Source of the DNA: JAVXTH01 sp036642795
Lineage (GTDB): Bacteria; Bacillota_I; Bacilli_A; Erysipelotrichales; Erysipelotrichaceae
NCBI GenBank assembly: GCA_036642795.1
Contig: JAVXTH010000006.1
Location: 1 to 63,135, forward strand
Reading direction: 5' to 3'
Length of the DNA stretch: 63,135 bases
Below, piece by piece: positions 7,790-16,227 of this stretch. Position 1 is the first letter of the stretch. Every line of letters begins with the position of its first letter. A model generated the notes under the pieces. That model was not told the origin of the DNA. It searched no databases and worked only from the letters and a program-made list of their open reading frames with translations. The translations under genes were made by a program, and so were the position numbers.

Positions 7790-9058
7790 TTAATCTTGTA
7801 CTTCTTCTCGCCATATTTTAGCGCCTAATTCACTCAACTTACCATCTAGGTTTTCATAACCTCGATCAATATGATATATTTCATGAATTTCAGTAACACC
7901 ATCTGCAATTAGGCCAGCAATTACTAAACATGCTCCACATCTTAAATCCGTCGCAACAACTTGGGCTCCTGATAATTTAGTTGGTCCGTTGATCATTGCA
8001 CTCGGTGTCATAACGGCAATATTCGCTCCCATTTTATTTAATTCTTGGCAATGTTTAAAACGTTCCGTATAAATGGTTTCGGTAATAATCGATTGTCCAC
8101 TTGCCTGTGTTAATAAAGCCGTCAGTGGTTGTTGAATATCGGTAGCAAAGCCTGGATATGGAAGGGTCTTTATATCCGTTGCGACCAACACATTATCTTT
8201 CCTTCTCACCGTTACTTTATCAATATCAATTTCTAAGTCAATTCCTATTTCTTGTAGTTTACTTAACAAAGACTCTAAATGTTGAGGAATAATATTCTCA
8301 ATCGTTACTTCTTGCGCTGCTGTTGCCGCTAATACAATATAAGTTGCTGCTTCAATACGATCTGGAATAATCTCATGGAAACATCCACCTAAGTGATCTA
8401 CTCCATCAATCGTTATTACGTTGGTACCAACACCACGAATTCTAGCACCCATTTTATTTAATAAAGTCGCTACATCAATAATTTCTGGTTCCTTAGCAGC
8501 ATTCTCTATCGTTGTTCTACCTTTTGCATAAACAGCTGCCATCATAATATTCAACGTAGCTCCTACACTTGAAATATCTAAGAATACTTTATTACCAATT
8601 AATTCTTTCGCTTCAATAATATAAGAACCATGATCATAAGTAACCTTTGCACCTAATGCTTCAAATCCTTTTAGATGTAAATCGATGGGACGCGGACCTA
8701 GATAACAACCACCAGGCATTTTCATTTCCACATAGCCGTATTTTCCTAATAAAGCTCCCATAAAATAGTAAGAAGCTCTTAGTTTACTAACCGCATCTTG
8801 AGTCATTGGTTTGTTTTTCATATGAGTTGGATCAATTATAATATGATCGTGTGCTTTAAAAATAACTTCAACGCCTAAATCACGAAGTAATACAGCAAGT
8901 GATGCAACATCGGATATATCCGGAACACCACAAATCGTTACTGGACCATTCGCAAGGATAGCTGCTGGTATCAATGCTACCGTTGCATTTTTTGATCCTG
9001 ATATTTTAACGGTACCATTTAATTTATGGCCACCTTCAATTTTTATAACTTCACTCAT
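7790..9058 (-). CDS. murA: UDP-N-acetylglucosamine 1-carboxyvinyltransferase
   Basis: 422 residues from the ATG at 9058, which has AAGGAG nine bases upstream; an in-frame TTG further 5' would place the ribosome-binding site inside the gene. MurA transfers enolpyruvate from phosphoenolpyruvate to UDP-GlcNAc, the first committed step of peptidoglycan synthesis. The active-site Cys (fosfomycin target) is present in GGCYLGPRP at residue 118. The substrate-binding SGSKNATVALIPAAIL segment is near 20-35. It stands alone between the T-box operon and a divergent DUF1846 gene. Confidence 0.95.
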   Translation of the reverse strand: MSEVIKIEGGHKLNGTVKISGSKNATVALIPAAILANGPVTICGVPDISDVASLAVLLRDLGVEVIFKAHDHIIIDPTHMKNKPMTQDAVSKLRASYYFMGALLGKYGYVEMKMPGGCYLGPRPIDLHLKGFEALGAKVTYDHGSYIIEAKELIGNKVFLDISSVGATLNIMMAAVYAKGRTTIENAAKEPEIIDVATLLNKMGARIRGVGTNVITIDGVDHLGGCFHEIIPDRIEAATYIVLAATAAQEVTIENIIPQHLESLLSKLQEIGIDLEIDIDKVTVRRKDNVLVATDIKTLPYPGFATDIQQPLTALLTQASGQSIITETIYTERFKHCQELNKMGANIAVMTPSAMINGPTKLSGAQVVATDLRCGACLVIAGLIADGVTEIHEIYHIDRGYENLDGKLSELGAKIWREEVQD

Positions 9059-9372
9059 TTGAAAATCTCCTTCCAATTTTATGATTTTTAATATCTTCCT
9101 TTAATGCTCATGTATTATAATTCATTTATTGAAATATAACCACAATTATTTATCCACATCAATAAAATTTATCTATATGCATTTTACCATACCTATACAA
9201 ATTTTTGTGTATTTTCGTACATTATTATCACTTTATTCGAAAAATTACGCAATCTTAAATGTCTTTACTATTTTTTATAAAAATTATTTTAATTTTTAAC
9301 TAATTTATAACTATAATCCTCTCGTATCTGGTATAATTACAAAAGAGTTTGCTTACGCTTGGAGGGAAAGAC
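9059..9372. other. Divergent intergenic region murA / DUF1846 gene
   Basis: About 310 bases, strongly AT-rich, with no ORF worth calling. On the plus side there is an extended -10 promoter at 9329-9337. On the minus side the only hint of a murA promoter is a TATAAT at 9114-9119 without a convincing -35. No riboswitch or long inverted repeat was recognised. Confidence 0.5.
9329..9337 (+). promoter_or_regulatory. Extended -10 promoter of the DUF1846 gene
   Basis: TGGTATAAT lies 36 bases before the ATG, with GGAGGG as ribosome-binding site in between. No good -35 is visible, so it would rely on the TGN extension. Confidence 0.6.
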
Positions 9373-10857
9373 ATGAAAGAAAAAGCATTTGACAATGATT
9401 TGTATTTAAAGCTACAATCCGAACAGATTCGTAAACGCATTTCATCTTTTGACAACAAACTATACTTAGAATTTGGTGGTAAACTATTTGATGATCACCA
9501 TGCTTCTCGTGTTTTACCCGGATTTTTACCCGATAGTAAATTAAAGATGTTATTAACTTTAAAAGAACAAGTTGAAATTATTATTGTAATCAACTGTAGT
9601 GATATTGAAAAGAACAAAGTAAGAAGTGATTTAGGTATTTCTTATGATGTGGAAGTTTTAAGATTAATTGATGCTTTTCGTGGTGTTGGTTTATATGTTG
9701 GTAGTGTGGTCATTGCCCAATATAACAATCAAAGTGCTGCCGATACCTTTAAGCATTTGTTAGAAAACTTAGGAATTAAAGTTGCCTTACATTATACGAT
9801 TAATGGTTATCCTAATAACATTCCGCTGATTGTTTCCGATGAAGGATACGGTAAGAATGAATTTATTGAAACGACTAAGCCTTTGGTTGTCGTAACAGCA
9901 CCTGGTCCTGGTAGTGGAAAAATGGCTACTTGCTTATCTCAGCTTTACCATGAACATAAACGTGGTATCAAAGCTGGCTATGCGAAGTTTGAAACCTTTC
10001 CGATTTGGAACCTGCCTTTAAAACATCCGGTTAACCTTGCTTATGAAGCAGCGACTGCGGATTTAAATGACATCAACATGATTGATCCCTTTCACTTAGA
10101 AGCTTATGGTGAAGCAGCTGTAAATTATAACCGTGATGTGGAAATATTCCCTGTATTAAATACTATGTTTGAACGTATCTTAGGTAGCAGTCCTTATAAA
10201 TCACCGACCGATATGGGTGTTAATATGGCTGGTAAGTGCATTGTGAATGATGAAGTTGCCATTCGTGCTAGTCGTGATGAAATCATTCGTCGCTATTTCC
10301 AAGCTCAAGTTGATTATAAAATTGGTGCAATTGGAGAACAAACAATCGAGAAAATTGAAATTGTTATGTCCCAAGCCAATACATCCATTGATGAGCGAAG
10401 ATGCGTTGAACGCGCAAATAATAAGGCTGAACTTACAGGTTCCCCTGCGGTTGCGATTGAATTATGCAATGGCTATATTGTTACCGGTAAAACAAGTCCT
10501 TTGCTTGGAGCAAGTGCTGCCGCTTTATTAAATGCGCTTAAAGTATTAGGTAACATCAACGATGATATTCCTTTGATTTCCCCAAGTATCATTGAGCCAA
10601 TTCAAAAATTAAAGACGGAATCACTTGGTAATAACAATCCTCGTCTTCACAGTGATGAGGTATTAATCGCTTTATCTATTAGTGCGACAACCAATCCTTT
10701 ATCTCATTTAGCTCTTCAACAGTTATCTAAATTAAAAGATTGTGAAGCCCATAGTTCGGTAATCTTATCGGAAGTAGATAAAAATGTATATCGTAAATTA
10801 CATATGAATTTAACATGTGAACCACAATATCAAACCAAAAAGCTTTATCATCGATAA
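9373..10857 (+). CDS. DUF1846 family protein
   Basis: 494 residues from the ATG at 9373, chosen because GGAGGG sits just upstream; a TTG 24 bases earlier would put that site inside the gene. The sequence (KAFDNDLYLKLQSEQIRKRI, LYLEFGGKLFDDHHASRVLP) is characteristic of the DUF1846 family, which is widespread in Firmicutes and of unknown biochemical role. A P-loop-like APGPGSGKMATCLSQ near residues 174-188 suggests nucleotide binding. It is a single-gene unit with its own promoter and a terminator shared with purH. Confidence 0.85.
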   Translation: MKEKAFDNDLYLKLQSEQIRKRISSFDNKLYLEFGGKLFDDHHASRVLPGFLPDSKLKMLLTLKEQVEIIIVINCSDIEKNKVRSDLGISYDVEVLRLIDAFRGVGLYVGSVVIAQYNNQSAADTFKHLLENLGIKVALHYTINGYPNNIPLIVSDEGYGKNEFIETTKPLVVVTAPGPGSGKMATCLSQLYHEHKRGIKAGYAKFETFPIWNLPLKHPVNLAYEAATADLNDINMIDPFHLEAYGEAAVNYNRDVEIFPVLNTMFERILGSSPYKSPTDMGVNMAGKCIVNDEVAIRASRDEIIRRYFQAQVDYKIGAIGEQTIEKIEIVMSQANTSIDERRCVERANNKAELTGSPAVAIELCNGYIVTGKTSPLLGASAAALLNALKVLGNINDDIPLISPSIIEPIQKLKTESLGNNNPRLHSDEVLIALSISATTNPLSHLALQQLSKLKDCEAHSSVILSEVDKNVYRKLHMNLTCEPQYQTKKLYHR

Positions 10858-10858
10858 T

Positions 10859-10905
10859 AAAAAGCGGTAATCAAATTAGTTAGTCTAATTAGGATTGCCG
10901 CTTTT
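10859..10905. terminator. Bidirectional terminator between DUF1846 gene and purH
   Basis: AAAGCGGTAATC pairs with GATTGCCGCTTT, and an inner AATTAG/CTAATT hairpin makes one long rod. A-rich sequence on the left and T-rich on the right let it serve both converging units. Confidence 0.85.
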
Positions 10906-10911
10906 CTTTGT

Positions 10912-12444
10912 TTAATGTTTGAAATGACGAATTCCAGTATATACCATTGCGATATTATGAGCATCACATACATCAATGCTATCTTGATCATGAATCGATC
11001 CACCTGGTTGAATAATAGCTGTAACACCCGCTTTAATTGCTTCTTCACAAGTATCACTCATTGGGAAATAAGCATCCGATGACATCACCGAACCTTTTGC
11101 TTTTTCTCCAGCCTGTTCAATCGCTATTTTAGCGGCACCGACCCGATTCATCTGACCTGCACCAACACCAATTGTCATATTATTCTTAACTAAAACAATG
11201 GCATTTGATTTCACATGTTTGACCGCTTTCCAAGCAAACATCAATTGATCGATTTCTTCTTTTGTTGGCTTACGCTTTGTCACACAAGTTAATTCTTCTT
11301 CTTTTACCATCTTAGCGTCAACATCTTGAATTAATAAACCATCGTTAACGTTCGTTACTTTATATTTCGCATTTACAGATAAGTTTGTATCAAGTTTTAA
11401 TAAGCGAATATTTTTCTTTTTCATTAATAATTCTAAAGCATCTTTTTCATAATCAGGAGCAATAATAATCTCTAAGAACATCGTTGAAAGCTTTTCTGCG
11501 ATTTTCATACTCACTGGTTCATTAAAGGCAATGATACCACCAAAGATTGAAACTGGATCTGCATCAAAACATTTTTCCCACGCTTCTTCAATGGTAGTAC
11601 CGGTTCCAATTCCACATGGATTCATATGTTTTAAACCAACAGCAGTTGGTTGTCCTGCATAATCTTTTAAGATTTCAATGGCAGCATTGCCATCTTGAAT
11701 ATTGTTATAAGATAATTCTTTCCCATGTAATTGAAGAGCATTTGCTAATGAATATTTAGGATTCATATTCTTATAGAAAGCTGCACTTTGATGAGGATTT
11801 TCTCCATAACGTAAATCTTGAACTTTATCATATGTAATAGTAAGTTTCTCAGGATATTTTTCACCTGTTCGTTTTGTCAAATAATCTGCGATCATCGCAT
11901 CATAACTTGCCGTTAAACGAAATACTTTAGCGGCTAAATATTCTCTTGTGGAAAGACTTGTTTCCCCATTTGTTTTTAATTCTTCAATAATCTTAACATA
12001 ATCCTCTGGGTCACAAATAACTGGAATACTTTGATAATTCTTTGAAGCACTTCTTAACATACTAGGTCCACCAATATCAATATTCTCAATGATTGTTTCA
12101 TGGCTTACCCCTTCTTTTAAGACGGTTGCTTTAAATGGGTATAAATTAACACAAACCAAATCAATGTAATCAATATTTAAATCATGTAGTTGTTTCACAT
12201 GTTCAGGATTATCCCTAACACATAATAAGGCACCATGTACATTAGGATGTAAGGTTTTAACTCGTCCATCCATAATTTCTGGGAAACCCGTAATTTGTGA
12301 TATCCCAATCGTTTGAATACCGGCTGCTTCTAATGCCTTTTTTGTTCCTCCTGTAGATATAATTTCGTAACCAAGTGAAACTAATTCACTAACAAATTCT
12401 ACTAAATTCGATTTGTCTGAGACACTAACTAATGCTCTTTTCAT
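10912..12444 (-). CDS. purH: Bifunctional AICAR transformylase / IMP cyclohydrolase
   Basis: 510 residues, the normal length. The N-terminal MGS-like IMP cyclohydrolase domain starts RALVSVSDKSNLVEF and has STGGTKKALE. The C-terminal AICAR formyltransferase domain includes KHMNPCGIGTG and ends with the DAYFPMSDTCEEA and IQPGGSIHDQD segments. It performs the last two steps to IMP. It overlaps purN by 4 bases (ATGA) and is the last gene of the purine operon. Confidence 0.96.
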   Translation of the reverse strand: MKRALVSVSDKSNLVEFVSELVSLGYEIISTGGTKKALEAAGIQTIGISQITGFPEIMDGRVKTLHPNVHGALLCVRDNPEHVKQLHDLNIDYIDLVCVNLYPFKATVLKEGVSHETIIENIDIGGPSMLRSASKNYQSIPVICDPEDYVKIIEELKTNGETSLSTREYLAAKVFRLTASYDAMIADYLTKRTGEKYPEKLTITYDKVQDLRYGENPHQSAAFYKNMNPKYSLANALQLHGKELSYNNIQDGNAAIEILKDYAGQPTAVGLKHMNPCGIGTGTTIEEAWEKCFDADPVSIFGGIIAFNEPVSMKIAEKLSTMFLEIIIAPDYEKDALELLMKKKNIRLLKLDTNLSVNAKYKVTNVNDGLLIQDVDAKMVKEEELTCVTKRKPTKEEIDQLMFAWKAVKHVKSNAIVLVKNNMTIGVGAGQMNRVGAAKIAIEQAGEKAKGSVMSSDAYFPMSDTCEEAIKAGVTAIIQPGGSIHDQDSIDVCDAHNIAMVYTGIRHFKH

Positions 12445-13028
12445 GATAATTCCTCCTCAATAAGTTTACATACTTTTTTAATAACTTCAGGAAACATTTT
12501 ATATTCTAGTGCATGGACATGTTCTTCTAAGGTTTCTAATGACCATGTAGGATCAATCTGAATTTTTTCTTGGTGAATAATCTCTCCTGTATCAATGCCT
12601 TCATCAATATAATGAACGGTAACCCCGGTTGTCTCAACTTTCGCATCATAAGCATCTTTGATACTTTGTTTTCCTGGAAATTGTGGTAAATAAGCAGGAT
12701 GTAAATTAATAATTCGATGTTTATAAGCACTTAATAATAATGGTGAAATGATTCTCATATAACCTGCTAAGACAATTAAATCAATCTTACAAGCTTCAAG
12801 CACCTTTAGAATCGCGGCTTCATAAGCTTGCTTGTTTGGATAATCTTTAAAGTTTATCACATTACAAGGTATGCCAAGACGTTTTGCTCGATCGATGGCA
12901 AACGCTTTGTGATTATCACAAATTAAGGTCGTACATTCTGCTTGAGGAATATTTCCATCCTCGATGTGATGAACAATATTCTCAAAGTTTGTACCACTTC
13001 CACTTGCGAAGATGGCAATTCTTACCAT
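12441..13028 (-). CDS. purN: Phosphoribosylglycinamide formyltransferase
   Basis: 195 residues. The folate-dependent GAR transformylase signature is seen: ASGSGTNF at 8-15, AGYMRIIS, and HPAYLPQFPGKQSI with the catalytic His, followed by the DEGIDTGEI loop. It adds the first formyl group (third step of de novo purine synthesis). It overlaps purM by 7 bases and purH by 4, so translation is coupled. Confidence 0.96.
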   Translation of the reverse strand: MVRIAIFASGSGTNFENIVHHIEDGNIPQAECTTLICDNHKAFAIDRAKRLGIPCNVINFKDYPNKQAYEAAILKVLEACKIDLIVLAGYMRIISPLLLSAYKHRIINLHPAYLPQFPGKQSIKDAYDAKVETTGVTVHYIDEGIDTGEIIHQEKIQIDPTWSLETLEEHVHALEYKMFPEVIKKVCKLIEEELS

Positions 13029-14065
13029 TTTAGATCAACACTACCTGAGCTTGTAACTTCACCAATTACATATGCTTTTTCATTTATTTGAGCAAGCGCT
13101 TCAATGGTTTTTTGAGCTTCTTTGCTATCAACAGCTAAGACAAAGCCAATTCCCATATTAAATACATTAAACATTTCTTTGTTTTCAACTTTACCAACCT
13201 TTTGCATAAGATCAAAAATTGGTAAATGAGGATAGGCACTGGTATCAATTTTAACACCTTGGCCTTCTTTTAACATTCTTGGCACGTTTTCATAGAAACC
13301 ACCACCAGTGATGTTACAAGCTCCGTGAATATCGACTTTATCAAATAAGTGTTTCATCGCTTTCACATATAATTTTGTAGGCGTTAACAATTCTTCGCCA
13401 AGTGTTTTCCCTAATTCATCTACTTTTTGATGAAGATTCATACCACCATCTTTTAATAATATTTTACGAACCAAAGAGAAACCATTTGAATGGCAACCAG
13501 TACTTGGTAAACCAATCAAAGTATCACCAACAGCTACTTTAGAACCATCGATAAATTTACTTTTCTCAACAATACCAACACAGAAACCAGCAATATCATA
13601 ATGATTTTCATCATACATATCTGGCATCTCAGCTGTTTCGCCACCAATTAGAGCACATTCACTTTCAACACAACCATCGGCTACCCCTTTTACAAGTTGT
13701 TCAATACGAGTTGGAACATTCTTTCCAACCGCAAGATAATCTAAGAAGAAAATTGGTGCTGCTCCTTGCGCTAAAACATCATTCACACACATGGCAACTG
13801 CATCAATACCAATTGTATCATGTCGGTCCATTTCAAAAGCGAGCATTAATTTCGTTCCGACTCCATCGGTTCCACTTACTAATACCGGTTCCTTATAACC
13901 TAATGCTGAAATATCAAAAGTACCACCAAAAGCACCAATTGAATCGATAGCTCCTTTGATTTTTGTTCTTGCTACATGTGATTTGATTAAGCGAACGGAT
14001 TCATATCCAGCTTGCAAATCAACGCCTGCTTCTCGATAAAGATTTGACTTACTAATTTCACTCAT
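13022..14065 (-). CDS. purM: Phosphoribosylformylglycinamidine cyclo-ligase
   Basis: 347 residues from the ATG at 14065, preceded by GGGAGG and two bases after the purF stop. AIR synthetase closes the imidazole ring using ATP. Typical segments are the start YREAGVDLQAG, VSGTDGVGTKLMLA, ALIGGETAEMPDMY, GLPSTGCHSNGFSLVRKI and NITGGGFYENVPRM. An upstream in-frame extension runs into purF and is not used. Confidence 0.96.
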   Translation of the reverse strand: MSEISKSNLYREAGVDLQAGYESVRLIKSHVARTKIKGAIDSIGAFGGTFDISALGYKEPVLVSGTDGVGTKLMLAFEMDRHDTIGIDAVAMCVNDVLAQGAAPIFFLDYLAVGKNVPTRIEQLVKGVADGCVESECALIGGETAEMPDMYDENHYDIAGFCVGIVEKSKFIDGSKVAVGDTLIGLPSTGCHSNGFSLVRKILLKDGGMNLHQKVDELGKTLGEELLTPTKLYVKAMKHLFDKVDIHGACNITGGGFYENVPRMLKEGQGVKIDTSAYPHLPIFDLMQKVGKVENKEMFNVFNMGIGFVLAVDSKEAQKTIEALAQINEKAYVIGEVTSSGSVDLKW

Positions 14066-14067
14066 GA

Positions 14068-15504
14068 TTAATCCTCCCTTTTCAAGATTTTCGCTAATGA
14101 GAATAAATTTGTTGGATATTGACCACTGAAACATGAAACACATAAATCTTTTGTATTGAATGCTTTTGACATCGATTCAATTGATAAGAATTTTAATGAA
14201 TCGGCACCAATGAATTTACGTAATTCTTCAACGTTTAATCTTGAAGATATTAATTCATCATAAGTAGAAGTATCAACACCATAGAAACATGGATGAGTTA
14301 TCGCTGGTGAACCAATTCTTACATGGACTTCTAAAGCTCCTGCTTCTTTTAATAATTGAACAATTCGCTTCGATGTCGTACCTCGAACAATTGAATCATC
14401 CACCATAATAATGCGTTTCCCTTTAACGATACTTGTGACCGCTGACAACTTCATTCGTACTCCACGTTCTCTTTGCTTTTGGGTTGGTTGAATAAAAGTA
14501 CGACCTACGTAACGATTCTTTATCAAACCAATTTCATATGGTAAACCACTTTTCTCTGAATAACCAATCGCTGCGGAAAGCGAAGAATCCGGAACTCCGA
14601 CAACGATATCTGCTTGGATACTGTCACCATCTTCTTGTGCTAATACCTGACCTGAAATACGTCGAGCGGTATGGACATTAATTCCTTCAATATTAGAATC
14701 CGGACGAGAGAAATAAATATATTCCATTGCACACATTTTATTTTGAATCTTATCCGTATAATGAAAATATTTAATGCCATCGGCAGCAATTCTAACTACT
14801 TCACCGGGTTGAATATCCTTCATGAATTTCGCATTGACAATATCCATCGCACAAGTTTCAGAACTCATACAATAGCCATCATCTAAAGAACCAATCGATA
14901 AGGGACGTAAACCATTTTTATCACGAATACCATACATGCAATCTTTTGTCATAATAATGAATGCGAAAGCGCCTTCTAAATGATTTGCTGCTTTCATAAT
15001 CTTTTCCACAAAAGATCCACTTTCTTTTTGAATTAAATGAGCGATAATTTCTGAATCTGAACTACCTTGAAAGATACTTCCTTCTTTTTCTAATTTGATT
15101 TTAATTTCTTTCGCATTCACAATATTACCATTGTGAACAACCGCAAAACTACCCATATGAGCACGAACCATAATCGGTTGAACGTTTTCAATTTCATTGC
15201 CACCTGCCGTTGAATAACGCACATGACCAATTGAATGTTTTCCACCTAAGTCATCAATAATTTGATTATTAAATATTTCTGTTAATAAGCCTTTGCCTTT
15301 ATAACATTCGATATGTTCATTATCACTCGTAGCAATACCGGCTGCTTCTTGACCACGGTGCTGTAGGGCATGTAAACCGAAATAAGAAAGCGATGCTGCC
15401 GCTTGATCGGCAATGTTGTATACACCAAATACTCCACATTCTTCATTTACTTTGCCACTTAGAAAGTATTCATTCTCTAATACAAAATCTTCTATATTTA
15501 TCAT
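14068..15504 (-). CDS. purF: Amidophosphoribosyltransferase
   Basis: 478 residues. It makes phosphoribosylamine from PRPP and glutamine, the committed step. The N-terminal nucleophile Cys is at 23 (ECGVFGVY), so a 22-residue propeptide must be cleaved. The PRPP-binding motif VDDSIVRGTTSKRIV is in the C-terminal domain. Four Cys in the positions of the B. subtilis-type 4Fe-4S ligands are present (NKMCAMEY, HPCFYGVD and CVSC), so this is the iron-sulfur form. The start codon abuts the purC stop with no gap. Confidence 0.96.
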   Translation of the reverse strand: MINIEDFVLENEYFLSGKVNEECGVFGVYNIADQAAASLSYFGLHALQHRGQEAAGIATSDNEHIECYKGKGLLTEIFNNQIIDDLGGKHSIGHVRYSTAGGNEIENVQPIMVRAHMGSFAVVHNGNIVNAKEIKIKLEKEGSIFQGSSDSEIIAHLIQKESGSFVEKIMKAANHLEGAFAFIIMTKDCMYGIRDKNGLRPLSIGSLDDGYCMSSETCAMDIVNAKFMKDIQPGEVVRIAADGIKYFHYTDKIQNKMCAMEYIYFSRPDSNIEGINVHTARRISGQVLAQEDGDSIQADIVVGVPDSSLSAAIGYSEKSGLPYEIGLIKNRYVGRTFIQPTQKQRERGVRMKLSAVTSIVKGKRIIMVDDSIVRGTTSKRIVQLLKEAGALEVHVRIGSPAITHPCFYGVDTSTYDELISSRLNVEELRKFIGADSLKFLSIESMSKAFNTKDLCVSCFSGQYPTNLFSLAKILKRED

Positions 15505-16215
15505 CTAATTACGCTCCCTTTTTTCTAATCGCTGTAGTATTTCGAGGTAAGCTTCTTCCACTTTCCCAAGATCTCTACGGAAACGATCTTTATCCAACTT
15601 TTCTTGAGTTTTGCTATCCCATAAACGACATGTATCTGGAGATATTTCATCGGCTAATAAAATGGTTCCATTTTTGTCTTTCCCAAATTCAATTTTGAAA
15701 TCAATTAAATCAATTCCAATTTCATTAAATAATTCAATTAACGCAGTATTAATTCTTTTCGTTAGGCAATAAATTGTATCTAATTCTTCTCGTGTTACAA
15801 GTTTCAAAGCAATCGCATGGCTATCATTAATCATTGGATCACCAAGTTCATCTTTTTTATAACAAATTTCAATAATTATTTCATCTGGTTTTATTCCTTC
15901 TTCTAATCCCAAATGTTTTGCACATGAACCAGCAATTTTATTTCTTACAATTACTTCTAATGGAATAATGTTAACTTTGATACATCTTTGATCACGCTCA
16001 TTAATTGTTTCAAGATAATGAGTTGGAATATTTTTAGAAACTAAATATTCATAAATCAAAGTCGTAATCTTATTATTCATAATTCCTTTATTCTTAATTG
16101 AATCTTTCTTTAAACCATTAAAAGCAGTTGCATCATCTTTATAGTGTATCAATATTTCATCATTTTTTTCGGTTTCAAACACTTGTTTTGCTTTTCCTTC
16201 ATATAACATTTTCAT
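15505..16215 (-). CDS. purC: Phosphoribosylaminoimidazole-succinocarboxamide synthase
   Basis: 236 residues. SAICAR synthetase begins YEGKAKQVFET and has the family signatures LEVIVRNKIAGSCAKHLG and IDFKIEFGKDKNGTILLADEISPDTCRLWD (split over 150-205). It condenses CAIR with aspartate. It lies between purL (12-base gap) and purF. The next enzyme, PurB, is not encoded in the window. Confidence 0.96.
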   Translation of the reverse strand: MKMLYEGKAKQVFETEKNDEILIHYKDDATAFNGLKKDSIKNKGIMNNKITTLIYEYLVSKNIPTHYLETINERDQRCIKVNIIPLEVIVRNKIAGSCAKHLGLEEGIKPDEIIIEICYKKDELGDPMINDSHAIALKLVTREELDTIYCLTKRINTALIELFNEIGIDLIDFKIEFGKDKNGTILLADEISPDTCRLWDSKTQEKLDKDRFRRDLGKVEEAYLEILQRLEKRERN

Positions 16216-16227
16216 TTGCCTTCTCCT

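Noticed and set aside
9059..9372. Possible riboswitch or small RNA upstream of murA
   Set aside because: The AT-rich stretch shows no conserved motif, stable hairpin or terminator.
13711..13950. Plus-strand ORF opposite purM
   Set aside because: Shadow of the purM coding frame with no start signal of its own; the minus-strand protein is clearly conserved.
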